Position numbers and translations under genes: made by a program. From an uncultured Paracoccaceae bacterium (GTDB lineage Bacteria; Pseudomonadota; Alphaproteobacteria; Rhodobacterales; Rhodobacteraceae): a stretch of 48,640 nucleotides of DNA. Every line of letters begins with the position of its first letter. Position 1 is the stretch's first letter. Positions 19,056 to 29,289 of this stretch are shown here, one piece after another. Under the pieces are notes generated by a model that saw only the letters and a list, made by a program, of their open reading frames with translations, was not told where the DNA came from and did no database searches. The DNA lies in the NCBI GenBank assembly GCA_937931795.1, contig CALHAP010000180.1, positions 1 through 48,640 on the forward strand, written 5' to 3'.

Positions 19056-20573
19056 CTAGGCGGTGCCCCGTGGCGCGTCAATCGGTTTCCGCCGACCTGC
19101 GCCAATTGACCATAGGGCCCAGAGACCTAGTAAAAGCACCACCGAACCTTCGCCAAACCGAGTATAAGGCGGCGGCGCAATCGCGGGCGGCAGGCGCAGG
19201 TCAAGCGCGCCACGCGTGTTCAACGCCATTTGCCCAATCACGTGACCGTAGGGATCAATGATCCCTGATATGCCAGTATTGGCCGCGCGCACCACAGGCA
19301 GCCCTTGCTCAATCGCGCGCAAGCGGGCTTGGGCGAAATGCTGGGCGGGGCCTGCGTAATTGCCAAACCACGCGTCGTTGGTGATCAGCAGGATCAACTG
19401 CGCGCCATCGCCCGCCGCATTGACCTCTTCGGCAAAAATCCCTTCGTAGCAAATGAGCGGCACCGCCGCACCCACGCCCGGAATATCCACCAGATGCAAA
19501 CCATCGCCCGCGCCATAACCGTTATGGGGACCGAGCAACCCAATGCTAGCCCCGAGCCGCGCCAAAATATCCGCAAACGGGATATACTCACCAAAGGGGA
19601 CGAGATGGGATTTGTCATAGCTGTCCGTGATCTGCCCATTCTCACCAACGACGGACAACGTATTGTAATAGAAGGCCACTTCGCGTCTTAGCCCACCTAC
19701 GACGACAGGCGCACCACGGGCCGCAATCGCGATATCGGACAAGCCAGCACTGCCGCTCTCAATCGCGTAAGGAACAGATGTTTCAGGCCAAACCACCAGA
19801 TCGGGCACAGTTCCAGCGCCAGTCATCTGCACGGAATTGGCGAAAAACTGATCCCTGTGCCCCTCGGCCCATTTCAGATCTTGCGGCGCATTGGGCTGGA
19901 TGATGCGGACGATCGGGTCGCCACTAAAATCACGGGTTACAGCCACAGGCGTCATCCCGAGATAAAGCCCCACCACGGTCACAACCGCCAATGCCCGCCC
20001 CCACCGCCACCGGGCGGTCGACCAAACGGCAGCCACGGCGAGGGTCAGGAACGTCAGGGCATGCGGCCCCCCGAAAGCTGCAAGGCGGGCTACCGGCGTA
20101 TCAATCCAGACATGCCCAATCAGCGCCCATGGGAATCCGGTGAACAACAAAGACCGCGCCATCTCGGCCAAGGTCAGGCCCAACACCAACCCCCGTTTTG
20201 ACAGCCGCCCACGTCCGATCTGTGCGGCCAACGCAAAGCCGAACCCCCAAAACACGGCGGCCCCCGCTGCCATCAAGATCAACGCAAAGGGCGCCATCCA
20301 TCCATGGCGCGCGATATCAACGAGGAATGGTTCGACGATCCAATGCAATGAGACCGCGAAATAGCCCAAACCCAGCATCCAGCCCCGCCCAAACGCGCGG
20401 CGAAAGCCCAGCGCGCGTCGGGGTCGCGCCCAAGCGAATGCGACGGACAAAGCGATCAACGTCAGCGGCCATAACCCCCAAGGGGCCTGCCCCAGCGCCG
20501 CGACGACACCGCAAAGGATCAGTATCAGCAAGCCCCAGCGCCGCCTCGGGCCACCACCCAGTGCGCGCTGCAT
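19056..20573 (-). CDS. lnt: Apolipoprotein N-acyltransferase
   Basis: 'WPETSVPY', '[15 protein letters not shown]', 'PLICYEGIF', '[38 protein letters not shown]'. Confidence 0.96.
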   Translation of the reverse strand: MQRALGGGPRRRWGLLILILCGVVAALGQAPWGLWPLTLIALSVAFAWARPRRALGFRRAFGRGWMLGLGYFAVSLHWIVEPFLVDIARHGWMAPFALILMAAGAAVFWGFGFALAAQIGRGRLSKRGLVLGLTLAEMARSLLFTGFPWALIGHVWIDTPVARLAAFGGPHALTFLTLAVAAVWSTARWRWGRALAVVTVVGLYLGMTPVAVTRDFSGDPIVRIIQPNAPQDLKWAEGHRDQFFANSVQMTGAGTVPDLVVWPETSVPYAIESGSAGLSDIAIAARGAPVVVGGLRREVAFYYNTLSVVGENGQITDSYDKSHLVPFGEYIPFADILARLGASIGLLGPHNGYGAGDGLHLVDIPGVGAAVPLICYEGIFAEEVNAAGDGAQLILLITNDAWFGNYAGPAQHFAQARLRAIEQGLPVVRAANTGISGIIDPYGHVIGQMALNTRGALDLRLPPAIAPPPYTRFGEGSVVLLLGLWALWSIGAGRRKPIDAPRGTA

Positions 20574-20577
20574 GTGC

Positions 20578-21477
20578 CTAGGCCCCGGTGGCGTCGGTCG
20601 ACCGCACACGCACGCGTTTGATACGGCGGGGGTCGGCGTCGATCACTTCAAATTCATGGCCCTCGGGATGGGCGATCACTTCGCCGCGCACGGGCAATTG
20701 GCCGGCCAACATGGTCACCAGACCGCCCAAAGTATCAACCTCTTCCTTGTCGATCTCAGGATGGGCGCGCAGGTCATGGCCCATTTCCTGCTCGAACTCA
20801 TCCAGCGGGGTTTTCGCCAACGCCAGCCAGACACCGGGTTTTTCTTGGGCAAAGGTCGTGGCCTCGTCGAGATCATGCTCATCCTCGATCTCGCCCACAA
20901 CTTGCTCGATCAGATCCTCGATGGTGACCAAACCGTCAACACCGCCGTATTCGTCAATCACGAGGGCCATATGGGTCCGGTCCGCCTGCATCTTTTGCAG
21001 CAAAACACCCAAGGGCATAGAGGGCGGCACAAACAACAATGTGCGGATCATCGCGGTCAGCGAAAAGGCTTCACCACCGCCATTAAACCCGTGTTTGAGG
21101 GCAAAATCCTTCATATTGATGAACCCGAGCGGGCTATCGAGCGTGCCATCGAACACCGGCAACCGGGTCAGACCGCTGGCGCGAAACACCTCGACCAGCT
21201 CATCTTTGGAACTGCTTAATGGCACGGCAACGATATCGGCGGTGGGGATAGCCACGTCTTCGACGCGCATACGGCGCAAGTTCAACAGGCCGGGCGTCGG
21301 AACTGTTGGGCCGTGCGCACCAGTGGCCCCGGTGCTGGCCAAGACAGGGGTGGCTTTTGGCGACAAGGCCGCTTTCACACGCGATAAAAACCCTGAGGGA
21401 GGCTCCAAACTGGCGCTGTCTTCGTCTGTCGACGCACCGGTTGCGCTTGTCTCAGCGCCCAAACTCGTATCGCCCAT
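20578..21477 (-). CDS. CBS-domain hemolysin/CorC-like protein
   Basis: 'DEYGGVDGLVTIEDLIEQVVGEIEDEHD' and CorC_HlyC C-terminal region; adjacent to lnt and ybeY. Confidence 0.92.
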   Translation of the reverse strand: MGDTSLGAETSATGASTDEDSASLEPPSGFLSRVKAALSPKATPVLASTGATGAHGPTVPTPGLLNLRRMRVEDVAIPTADIVAVPLSSSKDELVEVFRASGLTRLPVFDGTLDSPLGFINMKDFALKHGFNGGGEAFSLTAMIRTLLFVPPSMPLGVLLQKMQADRTHMALVIDEYGGVDGLVTIEDLIEQVVGEIEDEHDLDEATTFAQEKPGVWLALAKTPLDEFEQEMGHDLRAHPEIDKEEVDTLGGLVTMLAGQLPVRGEVIAHPEGHEFEVIDADPRRIKRVRVRSTDATGA

Positions 21478-21514
21478 CGTACCTTTCCAAATGGCGGTCA
21501 ACCCGCCGACGTTT

Positions 21515-22009
21515 TCACTCTACCCTATATGGATCAGCAATGCCTAGCCCAGCAAGGATATCAACCTCTATTCCTTCCATCAGTGCCGCATCGGCGTCAC
21601 GCTCGTGGTCAAACCCCATCAGATGCAGCACGCCGTGGACGATCAAATGGGTGATGTGGTCAGCAGGTGCGCGCCCAGCCTCAGCAGCCTCACGGTGGCA
21701 GGTCTCATAGGCAAGCGCGATATCCCCGATCTCGACATCTGGCCCGATCTGTAGGTTTGGCATAGCACCATCAGCCTCGGCACCGCGTTCCTCGGACGGC
21801 CAACTGAGGACATTCGTAGGCTGCGGTTTGCCACGAAAATCGGCGTTTAGGTCAGCGATGCGAGCATCTGAACAGGCGAGCAGACTGATCTCGGCCTCGG
21901 CGATATTCAACCGCGCCATTGTCGCGCGTGCTGCCCCCTCCGCACTCGCCTCTAGTCCACTGTCAGACCAGCGGGCGTCCTCGATCAAGACATCGGCCAA
22001 AACTGCCAC
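21515..22009 (-). CDS. ybeY: rRNA maturation endoribonuclease YbeY
   Basis: 'NADFRGKPQPTNVLSWPS', 'HLIVHGVLHLMGFDHERDADAALME' (HGxLHxxGyDH). Confidence 0.96.
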   Translation of the reverse strand: MAVLADVLIEDARWSDSGLEASAEGAARATMARLNIAEAEISLLACSDARIADLNADFRGKPQPTNVLSWPSEERGAEADGAMPNLQIGPDVEIGDIALAYETCHREAAEAGRAPADHITHLIVHGVLHLMGFDHERDADAALMEGIEVDILAGLGIADPYRVE

Positions 22010-22012
22010 GCC

Positions 22013-23023
22013 CTAGCCTTTGGCCTCGGCGGCCTCGTAGGCTTTGATGATCGCGGCCACCAGCGGATGGCGCACAACATCGTCAGCGGTGAAGTAGTTA
22101 AAGCTGATCTTGGGGATGCGGTTCAGCAGGCGTTCGGCATCCGACAGGCCCGAAGACACACCGCGCGGCAGATCGACCTGCGTGCGGTCGCCGGTGATCA
22201 CCATACGGCTGCCCTCACCCAGACGGGTCAGAAACATCTTCATCTGCATCGACGTCGCATTCTGCGCCTCATCCAGCACGACAAAGGCATTGCTAAGGGT
22301 CCGGCCACGCATAAACGCGAGCGGCGCGATTTCGATCACCTTTTCTTCCAGCATTTTCGCCAGTTGTTTGCCCGGCACAAAATCGTTCAGCGCATCATAG
22401 AGCGGCTGCATATAGGGATCGACCTTGTCCTTCATATCGCCGGGCAGATAGCCCAGTTTTTCGCCCGCCTCGACGGCAGGGCGGCTGAGGATGATTTTAT
22501 CGACATGCCCGCCCAGAAACATGTTCACGCCGACGGCCACGGCCAGATAGGTCTTGCCCGTGCCCGCAGGTCCGATGCCAAAGGTCAGCTCGTTGTCGAA
22601 CAAGTTTTGCACGTAGCGTTTTTGGGCATCTGTGCGCGGTTCGACCAGCTTCTTGCGGGTTTTGATCTCGACGCGGTCCGCCGCGCCCACGCCAGCCATT
22701 TCCAACTGATCAGGATCCTGCACCGTCGGGGTCATCCGCAGCTCGCGGTCGATATCAGCCATCTCGACGGCTTTCCCGGATTCCAGCCGCAGATACAGCG
22801 CCTCTAACGCAGCAACTGCCAGCGGTCCGGTCTCGTCGCTACCGATCACATCCAGATGGTTGCCGCGCCGGATGATCTGCACGCCCAAATGGCTCTCGAT
22901 CGCGGTCAGGTTGCGGTCAAACTCACCACACAGCTCGACCAACAGGCGGTTATCTGGAAACTCAATGGCGCGGGCCATGCCGCTCGGGGTGGTCACGGCG
23001 TCTGTTACGATGGGTGCGGTCAA
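22013..23023 (-). CDS. PhoH family ATPase
   Basis: 'GIGPAGTGKTYLAVAVGV', 'RPAVEAGEKLGYLPGDMKDKVDPYMQPLYDAL', 'VVLDEAQNATSMQMKMFLTRLGEGSRMVITGD'. Confidence 0.96.
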   Translation of the reverse strand: MTAPIVTDAVTTPSGMARAIEFPDNRLLVELCGEFDRNLTAIESHLGVQIIRRGNHLDVIGSDETGPLAVAALEALYLRLESGKAVEMADIDRELRMTPTVQDPDQLEMAGVGAADRVEIKTRKKLVEPRTDAQKRYVQNLFDNELTFGIGPAGTGKTYLAVAVGVNMFLGGHVDKIILSRPAVEAGEKLGYLPGDMKDKVDPYMQPLYDALNDFVPGKQLAKMLEEKVIEIAPLAFMRGRTLSNAFVVLDEAQNATSMQMKMFLTRLGEGSRMVITGDRTQVDLPRGVSSGLSDAERLLNRIPKISFNYFTADDVVRHPLVAAIIKAYEAAEAKG

Positions 23024-23106
23024 TCGGTTCTCCGGGGGATCAAAAGGACGGGTTCAATGCCACATAGCTTGAACCGTTGGATATCCAGACGCAAGGTGCG
23101 GCACCT

Positions 23107-24420
23107 CTAACCAATGATGCGCCCTGTCAGCGAATTTGTCATTGCGTTGAGGATTTCGACCTTGTGGATTTCACCGCGCAGCTCGCCCTCAGCCTCGACA
23201 TGGACGGCGTGCAGATGCTCGGATTTACCGCCCCATTGACCGGGTGTGCGACCGCGTTTTTCAAACAAAACAGTCGTGGTTTTGCCAACCATGCCCTCTT
23301 GGGCTGCGACCTGTTGCTCCTTGAGCAAGGCTTGCAAGCGCTGCAACCGCTCGTCCATCACAGCCAGCGGCAGTTCGGGTTTTTCAGCGGCGGGGGTGCC
23401 GGGACGGACGGAATATTTGAACGAATAGGCCATCCCGTAATTCACCTCGCGCACCAGCGCCATCGTGTCCTCGAAATCGGCATCGGTCTCACCGGGGAAG
23501 CCTACGATAAAATCGCTCGTCAGCAGAATATCAGGCCGCGCGGCGCGGATACGCTCAATAATGCGCAAGTACTCTTCGGCGGTGTGCTTGCGATTCATCG
23601 CCTTGAGGATGCGGTCACTGCCCGATTGGACGGGCAGATGCAGGTAAGGCATCAGTTTGGGGTTGTCGCCGTGGGCCGCGATCAGCGCGTCGTCCATGTC
23701 ATTGGGGTGGCTGGTGGTGTAGCGAATACGCTCCAGCCCGTCGATCTGCGACAATTGCGAGCAAAGACCCGCAAGACCGCCCTCGCACCCGTGATAGGCG
23801 TTCACATTCTGACCCAGCAACGTGACTTCGCGAACGCCATTTTCGACCAAGCCGCGCGCCTCGTCGATGATCCGGTCCGCTGGGCGGCTGACCTCGGCAC
23901 CGCGGGTGTAGGGGACGACGCAGAACGCGCAGAACTTGTCACAGCCCTCTTGGATCGTCAGGAACGCGGCGGGCGCGCGGGCGACCTTGGGGCGGGATTT
24001 CATCACCTCGAACTTGTCGTCCTCGGGAAAATCGGTGTCGAGGGCGCGTTTGCCGGTTTGGATGCGCGCCTCCATCTCGGGCAGGCGGTGGTAGCTTTGT
24101 GGGCCAACGACGAGGTCAACCATCGGGGCGCGTTTGACGATCTCTTCGCCTTCGGCCTGCGCCACGCAGCCAGCAACAGCGATTTTCAGATCAGGATTGG
24201 CAACCTTCAGCGGTTTGATCCGGCCCAGATCGGAATACAGCTTTTCGGCTGCTTTCTCGCGAATGTGACAGGTGTTGAGCAGCACCATATCGGCCTCGGA
24301 TTGGTCCTGCGTTGTCTCGTAGCCCTGCCCGGCCAACGTCTCGGCCATCCGTTCGCTGTCATAGACATTCATCTGGCAGCCGTAGGTTTTGATGAACAGC
24401 TTTTTCGGCACGTTGGTCAT
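23107..24420 (-). CDS. miaB: tRNA-2-methylthio-N6-dimethylallyladenosine synthase
   Basis: '[15 protein letters not shown]', '[19 protein letters not shown]' radical-SAM CxxxCxxC, C-terminal TRAM. Confidence 0.97.
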   Translation of the reverse strand: MTNVPKKLFIKTYGCQMNVYDSERMAETLAGQGYETTQDQSEADMVLLNTCHIREKAAEKLYSDLGRIKPLKVANPDLKIAVAGCVAQAEGEEIVKRAPMVDLVVGPQSYHRLPEMEARIQTGKRALDTDFPEDDKFEVMKSRPKVARAPAAFLTIQEGCDKFCAFCVVPYTRGAEVSRPADRIIDEARGLVENGVREVTLLGQNVNAYHGCEGGLAGLCSQLSQIDGLERIRYTTSHPNDMDDALIAAHGDNPKLMPYLHLPVQSGSDRILKAMNRKHTAEEYLRIIERIRAARPDILLTSDFIVGFPGETDADFEDTMALVREVNYGMAYSFKYSVRPGTPAAEKPELPLAVMDERLQRLQALLKEQQVAAQEGMVGKTTTVLFEKRGRTPGQWGGKSEHLHAVHVEAEGELRGEIHKVEILNAMTNSLTGRIIG

Positions 24421-24504
24421 CGGGCACATCCTCGCAAAAGACCGCAAAATCAAGGGTGGTGTCTACGCGGGACAGCCCTGCAATGCAATCGTCGCGGGGC
24501 GGCG

Positions 24505-25002
24505 TTATGCAACCTGCGGCAAAGGGGGTGCGGCCATCGTGCTGAAATCATCGCGGTGTACCGAACTCCACGCCCAATCATGGGGCCGCACCACCAACCC
24601 CGCACGCACGGGGGCCATGATGATACGTTCGCGGTAGCGGCAGTATTCGGCGGTATCGCGCATCAAATGCGCCTCATACCCCTGCCGCCAAATACCCTTG
24701 TCGCCCTTTCTGGCGGGTTTGGCGGTCTCAGGGGCGGGCACATGCCGCGAGAATACCGATTTGATCAGCCGCCAGCGTTGGGCGTAATTCGTATCACCAT
24801 CGGGGAAATGCAGGATCGTCAGAAATTCACCGGGCAGAACCACCGCGTCGGTGATGACAAACGGCCATTGCCGCATCCCCAACCGCAGCGCCATGCGCCA
24901 CACATCGACCCGCTGGATCAGCAGGTTTGAGGCGGGCTGCGCGAGGCGCAGGTGAAAGAAGTGCGTGTTATCGCCGAGCGAGAATCGAGGTGCATAGGTC
25001 AT
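24505..25002 (-). CDS. RayT-like (REP-associated tyrosine transposase / Y1-type) protein, apparently lacking catalytic residues
   Basis: Family framework 'HFFHLRLAQ', 'RWRLIKSVFSRH', 'KGIWRQGYEAHLMRD', 'APVRAGLVVRPHDWAWSSVHRD'. Canonical 'PDHLH' appears as 'PGEFL', and the Tyr-containing 'YI..NPV' appears as 'RIIMAPV'. Confidence 0.7.
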   Translation of the reverse strand: MTYAPRFSLGDNTHFFHLRLAQPASNLLIQRVDVWRMALRLGMRQWPFVITDAVVLPGEFLTILHFPDGDTNYAQRWRLIKSVFSRHVPAPETAKPARKGDKGIWRQGYEAHLMRDTAEYCRYRERIIMAPVRAGLVVRPHDWAWSSVHRDDFSTMAAPPLPQVA

Positions 25003-25050
25003 ACCTCATAATGGGGCCGTCTTGGTTAATTGCGACTTAACAGCAATACA

Positions 25051-25485
25051 TCAGCGACGGCGTAAGCGGATCACCACATCGACCTTGGAAACCTCGGCCC
25101 CATCTGGCGCGTCTGGCAGGCGGCGAATTTCCAAATCCTCGGCTGGCGCATCGGTTAAATCGCCGGTATCTTCCCAGTAGAAATGCGGGTGGTCGGACAT
25201 ATTGGTGTCGAAATAGCTTTTTGATCCATCGACCGTGATTTCGCGCATCAATCCAGCCGCACAAAAGGCGCTGAGCGTGTTGTAGACCGTCGCCAGCGAG
25301 ACTTTCTCACCGCATTCAGCGACCAAATCATGCAGGCTCTCGGCGGTGACGTGGCGGTTTTTACCGTCGCCTACGAGCACCTCTGCCAAGACCAGACGTT
25401 GGCGCGTCGGGCGCAAACCAGCGCCCCCCAACCATAGGGCGGCACGGTCATCGCAAAGCGGGGTACATTGATCAATCTTTTCCAT
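25051..25485 (-). CDS. irr: Fur-family iron response regulator Irr
   Basis: '[15 protein letters not shown]', '[22 protein letters not shown]', '[13 protein letters not shown]'; adjacent and divergent to fabA. Confidence 0.9.
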   Translation of the reverse strand: MEKIDQCTPLCDDRAALWLGGAGLRPTRQRLVLAEVLVGDGKNRHVTAESLHDLVAECGEKVSLATVYNTLSAFCAAGLMREITVDGSKSYFDTNMSDHPHFYWEDTGDLTDAPAEDLEIRRLPDAPDGAEVSKVDVVIRLRRR

Positions 25486-25603
25486 ACGTCATCAATATAG
25501 GGAGGGCTGTGAGCAAAATCCAACCCAAAATGCGGCCCTTGCGCCCCGGAATCGCGGGATGATACACCTCAAACAACCGCTGCAATTCAGGAATATCTCC
25601 GCC

Positions 25604-26113
25604 ATGTCCGACTATCCGCGCCAATTTGACAAAGATGATCTGCTGAAATGTGCGCGAGGAGAGCTGTTTGGCCCCGGCAATGCGCAGCTGCCCGCGCCGC
25701 CAATGTTGATGATGGACCGGATCACCGACATATCGGGCGACGAAGGCGCGCATGGCAAAGGGCACGTAGTGGCCGAGTTCGATATCACGCCCGATCTGTG
25801 GTTCTTCGACTGCCATTTCCCCGGCAACCCGATCATGCCCGGCTGTCTGGGTCTCGATGGGTTGTGGCAGCTGACCGGCTTTAACCTCGGGTGGCGCGGC
25901 TGGCTGGGGCGCGGGTATGCGCTGGGGGTCGGTGAGGTCAAACTGACCGGCATGGTGCGCCCCGACCGCAAAAAACTGACCTATAAGATCGACTTCACCA
26001 AAGCCCTGCAAACCCGCCGCCTGACCATGGGCGTGGCCGACGGCATCGTCGAAGCAGACGGTGAAGTGATTTATCAGGTGAAAGACATGAAAGTCGCATT
26101 GAGCGAGAGCTAA
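25604..26113 (+). CDS. fabA: 3-hydroxydecanoyl-[ACP] dehydratase/isomerase
   Basis: '[16 protein letters not shown]', '[28 protein letters not shown]'. Confidence 0.96.
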   Translation: MSDYPRQFDKDDLLKCARGELFGPGNAQLPAPPMLMMDRITDISGDEGAHGKGHVVAEFDITPDLWFFDCHFPGNPIMPGCLGLDGLWQLTGFNLGWRGWLGRGYALGVGEVKLTGMVRPDRKKLTYKIDFTKALQTRRLTMGVADGIVEADGEVIYQVKDMKVALSES

Positions 26114-26118
26114 GCCCT

Positions 26119-26670
26119 ATGATCTGGCGCGCATTGGCAGCATTGGCGATCTGTGGCGGGTTGGTCGGCTGCGACGACCTGAAACCCGCGCGAATCCTGT
26201 CGCCCGAAAGCTACGGGATGGTCTGCACCTCGGCGCATGTCTGTATCGACGACACCACACGTCTGGATGAAGCGGTCGCATTGCGCGCAGCGGCGGTGAC
26301 AGCCATCGAGCGGCAGTTTGGCCCGTTCACCACGCCACCACGGGTTTTGTTCTGCACCACGGACGCCTGCTATGCGCAGTTTGCGAACACCGGCACCTTG
26401 GGGATCAACTTTGGCACCTATGGGGCCGTGATCGCACCACGGGGCTGGCGAGATTATATTGTGCGACACGAATTGATCCACCATGTCCAAAACGAACGGT
26501 TCGGATCATGGCGCGCGTCGCGCCTGCCACGGTGGTTTATCGAAGGGATGGCCTATTCGCTCAGCGACGACCCAAGACGTCCCTTGCCCGGCGCAGGTAT
26601 CGAAGACTACCGGGCACGCTATGAAGCCTGGGAAGCGGCGGGCAATATATGGACAACCCCGCCGAGCTGA
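26119..26670 (+). CDS. Putative lipoprotein / zinc-metalloprotease-like protein
   Basis: Lipobox-like 'LAICGGLVGC'; HExxH 'VRHELIHHVQNERFG' followed by 'PRWFIEGMAYSLSD'. Confidence 0.65.
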   Translation: MIWRALAALAICGGLVGCDDLKPARILSPESYGMVCTSAHVCIDDTTRLDEAVALRAAAVTAIERQFGPFTTPPRVLFCTTDACYAQFANTGTLGINFGTYGAVIAPRGWRDYIVRHELIHHVQNERFGSWRASRLPRWFIEGMAYSLSDDPRRPLPGAGIEDYRARYEAWEAAGNIWTTPPS

Positions 26671-26880
26671 GGCGTGCAGTTAGATTTGCGGCGGCACGTT
26701 GGACGTTTCGGACATAAAAGTGCCTGAAATGATCTGATTTCGGCAACAGTAGCAGTGGATTTGTCAAAACTGCACCAGCCACAAAAACAATGACCAATTC
26801 AAATACGGATTGTGACACATTCTAGCCCTTTTCCAAGGCGAATGGACGATTAGAAACGTTAACTTGTTAGGAAGACCCCC

Positions 26881-27387
26881 ATGTTTAAAGTCCTCGCCAC
26901 AACCGCCGCTCTGGCTGTTGCCGCCTCTACTGCCTCTGCCGCTGTTGTCGACGCGTTCGAGCTTGATGTCACATCTGCTGCAGGCACTGACTCCAGTGCA
27001 GTTCTCGCGGATGGTCAAACATATATGCTGACCGTGTCTGGCACATTCATGATCGGCTCAAACCAGACACGCCACGTGACAGACGCCGAATATTTCAACC
27101 TCGGCTCGACGCCTTTGAACCCGCTCGATCGCGTAGTTCGTCGCGAGCTGGGTGTCGGTGTTGATGGTGCTGACATTGATTTTGGTGCTTACAGCGCCGA
27201 CAACGTCTACAGCGCGCTGATCACTGGCGACGGCAGCACGATCAACGTGTTCTTCGCAGATTCCAACTACCGCGACAACACTGGCAGCCTGTCGGTTGAA
27301 ATCTCGTCCGTTCCTCTGCCAGCGGGTGCCGCTTTGCTCCTGACAGCTTTGGGCGGTCTGGGCATCGCGCGTCGTCGCACAGCCTAA
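26881..27387 (+). CDS. VPLPA-CTERM sorting-domain protein
   Basis: Signal peptide 'MFKVLATTAALAVAASTASAAV'; C-terminus 'VPLPAGAALLLTALGGLGIARRRTA'. Confidence 0.85.
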   Translation: MFKVLATTAALAVAASTASAAVVDAFELDVTSAAGTDSSAVLADGQTYMLTVSGTFMIGSNQTRHVTDAEYFNLGSTPLNPLDRVVRRELGVGVDGADIDFGAYSADNVYSALITGDGSTINVFFADSNYRDNTGSLSVEISSVPLPAGAALLLTALGGLGIARRRTA

Positions 27388-27411
27388 ACGGCACGACAAC
27401 CACTCACGCAG

Positions 27412-27443
27412 CGCCCGTATGACTATGGTCATGCGGGCGTTTT
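27412..27443 (+). terminator. Rho-independent terminator after the VPLPA-CTERM gene
   Basis: CGCCCGTATGAC-TATG-GTCATGCGGGCG followed by TTTT. Confidence 0.8.
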
Positions 27444-27541
27444 GCGTTGAGACCGACCGCAAATAATCCCCGCCGCATTTGACCTTGTAGGCCACCGGGC
27501 CGCTGGCCTAAAATGGACCTGTCTAAATGTAAGGATCATTC

Positions 27542-28771
27542 ATGCGCCGCGTCGTTGTCACAGGTCTGGGGATCGTCTCCCCCATCGGAAACTCGGCCGA
27601 AGAGGTCACAGCCGCGCTGAAGGCAGGCACATCCGGCGTCGTCGCCTCGCCCGAGATGGCCGAACAGGGGTTTCGCAGCCAAGTCGCGGGCACCCTGAAA
27701 ATCGAGATCACCGAGCATGTCGACAAACGCCGCCTGCGTTTCATGGGCCCCGGTGCCGCCTATGCGCATATCGCGATGGAGCAGGCGATTGCCGACGCAG
27801 GTCTGACCGAAGCCGACGTGATCAACGAGCGCACAGGCTTGATCGCAGGTTCGGGCGGGCCATCGACATCCGCGATGTTCGCGGCCCACCAATCGGTGTT
27901 GAAAACCAACGCCACCAAGCGCATCGGGCCGTTTGCGGTGCCCAAAACCATGTCCTCCACAATCTCCGCCAACCTCGCGACAGCGTTCCAGATCAAGGGG
28001 ATCAACTATTCGATCACCTCGGCCTGCTCGACCTCGCTGCATTGCATCGGCAACGCGGCAGAGCAGATTATGATGGGCAAACAAGACGTGATGTTTGCAG
28101 GCGGCGGCGAAGAACTGGACTGGACGCTGTCGTGTCTCTTTGACGCGATGGGCGCGATGAGCAGCAAGTACAACGACACGCCCACCCGCGCCTCCCGCGC
28201 CTTTGACGCCGACCGCGACGGGTTCGTGATCGCAGGCGGCGGGGGCATCGTGGTGCTGGAAGACTTGGAACGCGCTCAGGCACGTGGCGCGAAAATCTAC
28301 GCGGAAATCACCGGCCTCGGCGCCACATCCGACGGCGCCGACATGGTGGCCCCCAGCGGTGAAGGCGGCGAGCGGGCGATGCGTCTGGCCTTGCAGTCGA
28401 TCCCGGACGGGCGGGCGGTCAGCTACATCAACGCACACGGCACCTCGACCCCCGTGGGCGACGTCGGCGAGGTCGAAGCCGTGCGCCGCGTATTTGGCGC
28501 GGGCACAACGCCGCCCATCAGCTCGACCAAGTCCATGACCGGCCACTCCCAAGGGGCCACGGGCGCGCAAGAAGCGATCTACTGTTTGCTGATGCTCAAC
28601 GGCGATTTCATTGCCCCCTCGATCAATGTCGAAACACTGGACCCCGCGCTCAACCCCGCCGAGATCGCCACCTCGCTGGTCGAAAACGCCGGGCTGGATA
28701 CGGTGATGACCAACAGCTTTGGGTTTGGGGGAACGAACGGGTCGATGTTGATGAGTAGGTTTGAGGGGTAG
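27542..28771 (+). CDS. fabB: 3-oxoacyl-[ACP] synthase I
   Basis: '[16 protein letters not shown]', '[23 protein letters not shown]', '[18 protein letters not shown]', '[14 protein letters not shown]'. Confidence 0.97.
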   Translation: MRRVVVTGLGIVSPIGNSAEEVTAALKAGTSGVVASPEMAEQGFRSQVAGTLKIEITEHVDKRRLRFMGPGAAYAHIAMEQAIADAGLTEADVINERTGLIAGSGGPSTSAMFAAHQSVLKTNATKRIGPFAVPKTMSSTISANLATAFQIKGINYSITSACSTSLHCIGNAAEQIMMGKQDVMFAGGGEELDWTLSCLFDAMGAMSSKYNDTPTRASRAFDADRDGFVIAGGGGIVVLEDLERAQARGAKIYAEITGLGATSDGADMVAPSGEGGERAMRLALQSIPDGRAVSYINAHGTSTPVGDVGEVEAVRRVFGAGTTPPISSTKSMTGHSQGATGAQEAIYCLLMLNGDFIAPSINVETLDPALNPAEIATSLVENAGLDTVMTNSFGFGGTNGSMLMSRFEG

Positions 28772-28786
28772 AGAAAGAGTCGACCA

Positions 28787-29206
28787 TTGGGATTGCTAAA
28801 AGCTACGGCCAGACTTCTTGCACTGGCAATTCCGTGTGCCTTTATTTTAGTAGGATATGCGCTTAAAGAACCACCAACAATTCCGTTAACCTCTAACGAA
28901 ATTGCTGTTGATGTAGTCTCAAATACATCGTGGACCAACGTGTGCTTCTTCGGTGGAAATAGCTCCATGACTCCCCAAAAAAACAGCGGGGGGCTCGAAG
29001 ATTGCTGGCGTGACCGGACACACAGTGAGAATAAGACTTACCTTGTTTTCTTTGATCAGAGTGAAATTTGTGAGGTCCACACGTCTCAAACGCATTTCCT
29101 CGTCCGTTTCGACGCAGATATGCGTTGTTTCTCAAGCAGCGAAACAGAAGGACTACAAATTAAGGTGTCGGGTGACGTGTTGCGGCTAAATTTCGAATAT
29201 GATTAG
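28787..29206 (+). CDS. Orphan hypothetical protein with an N-terminal hydrophobic segment
   Basis: 139 aa, TTG start; visibly more AT-rich than neighbours; contains Cys residues and a signal/TM-like N-terminus. Confidence 0.5.
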   Translation: MGLLKATARLLALAIPCAFILVGYALKEPPTIPLTSNEIAVDVVSNTSWTNVCFFGGNSSMTPQKNSGGLEDCWRDRTHSENKTYLVFFDQSEICEVHTSQTHFLVRFDADMRCFSSSETEGLQIKVSGDVLRLNFEYD

Positions 29207-29289
29207 TTCTCAGATTGAAACTCGTTAGCAAAACTTGACCTCACCCCCCAAACCCGCCACTCACTCCACCAATCAAACGGGGGCCACAT

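Noticed and set aside
20588-21547. 319-aa plus-strand ORF
   Set aside because: Antisense to the CorC-like CBS gene; Ser/Arg-rich shadow translation.
23077-24930. 617-aa plus-strand ORF
   Set aside because: Antisense shadow of miaB and the RayT-like gene; low-complexity His/Gln/Arg-rich translation with no domain; typical artefact in GC-rich DNA.
27536-28570. 344-aa minus-strand ORF
   Set aside because: Antisense shadow of fabB, which has unmistakable KAS motifs.
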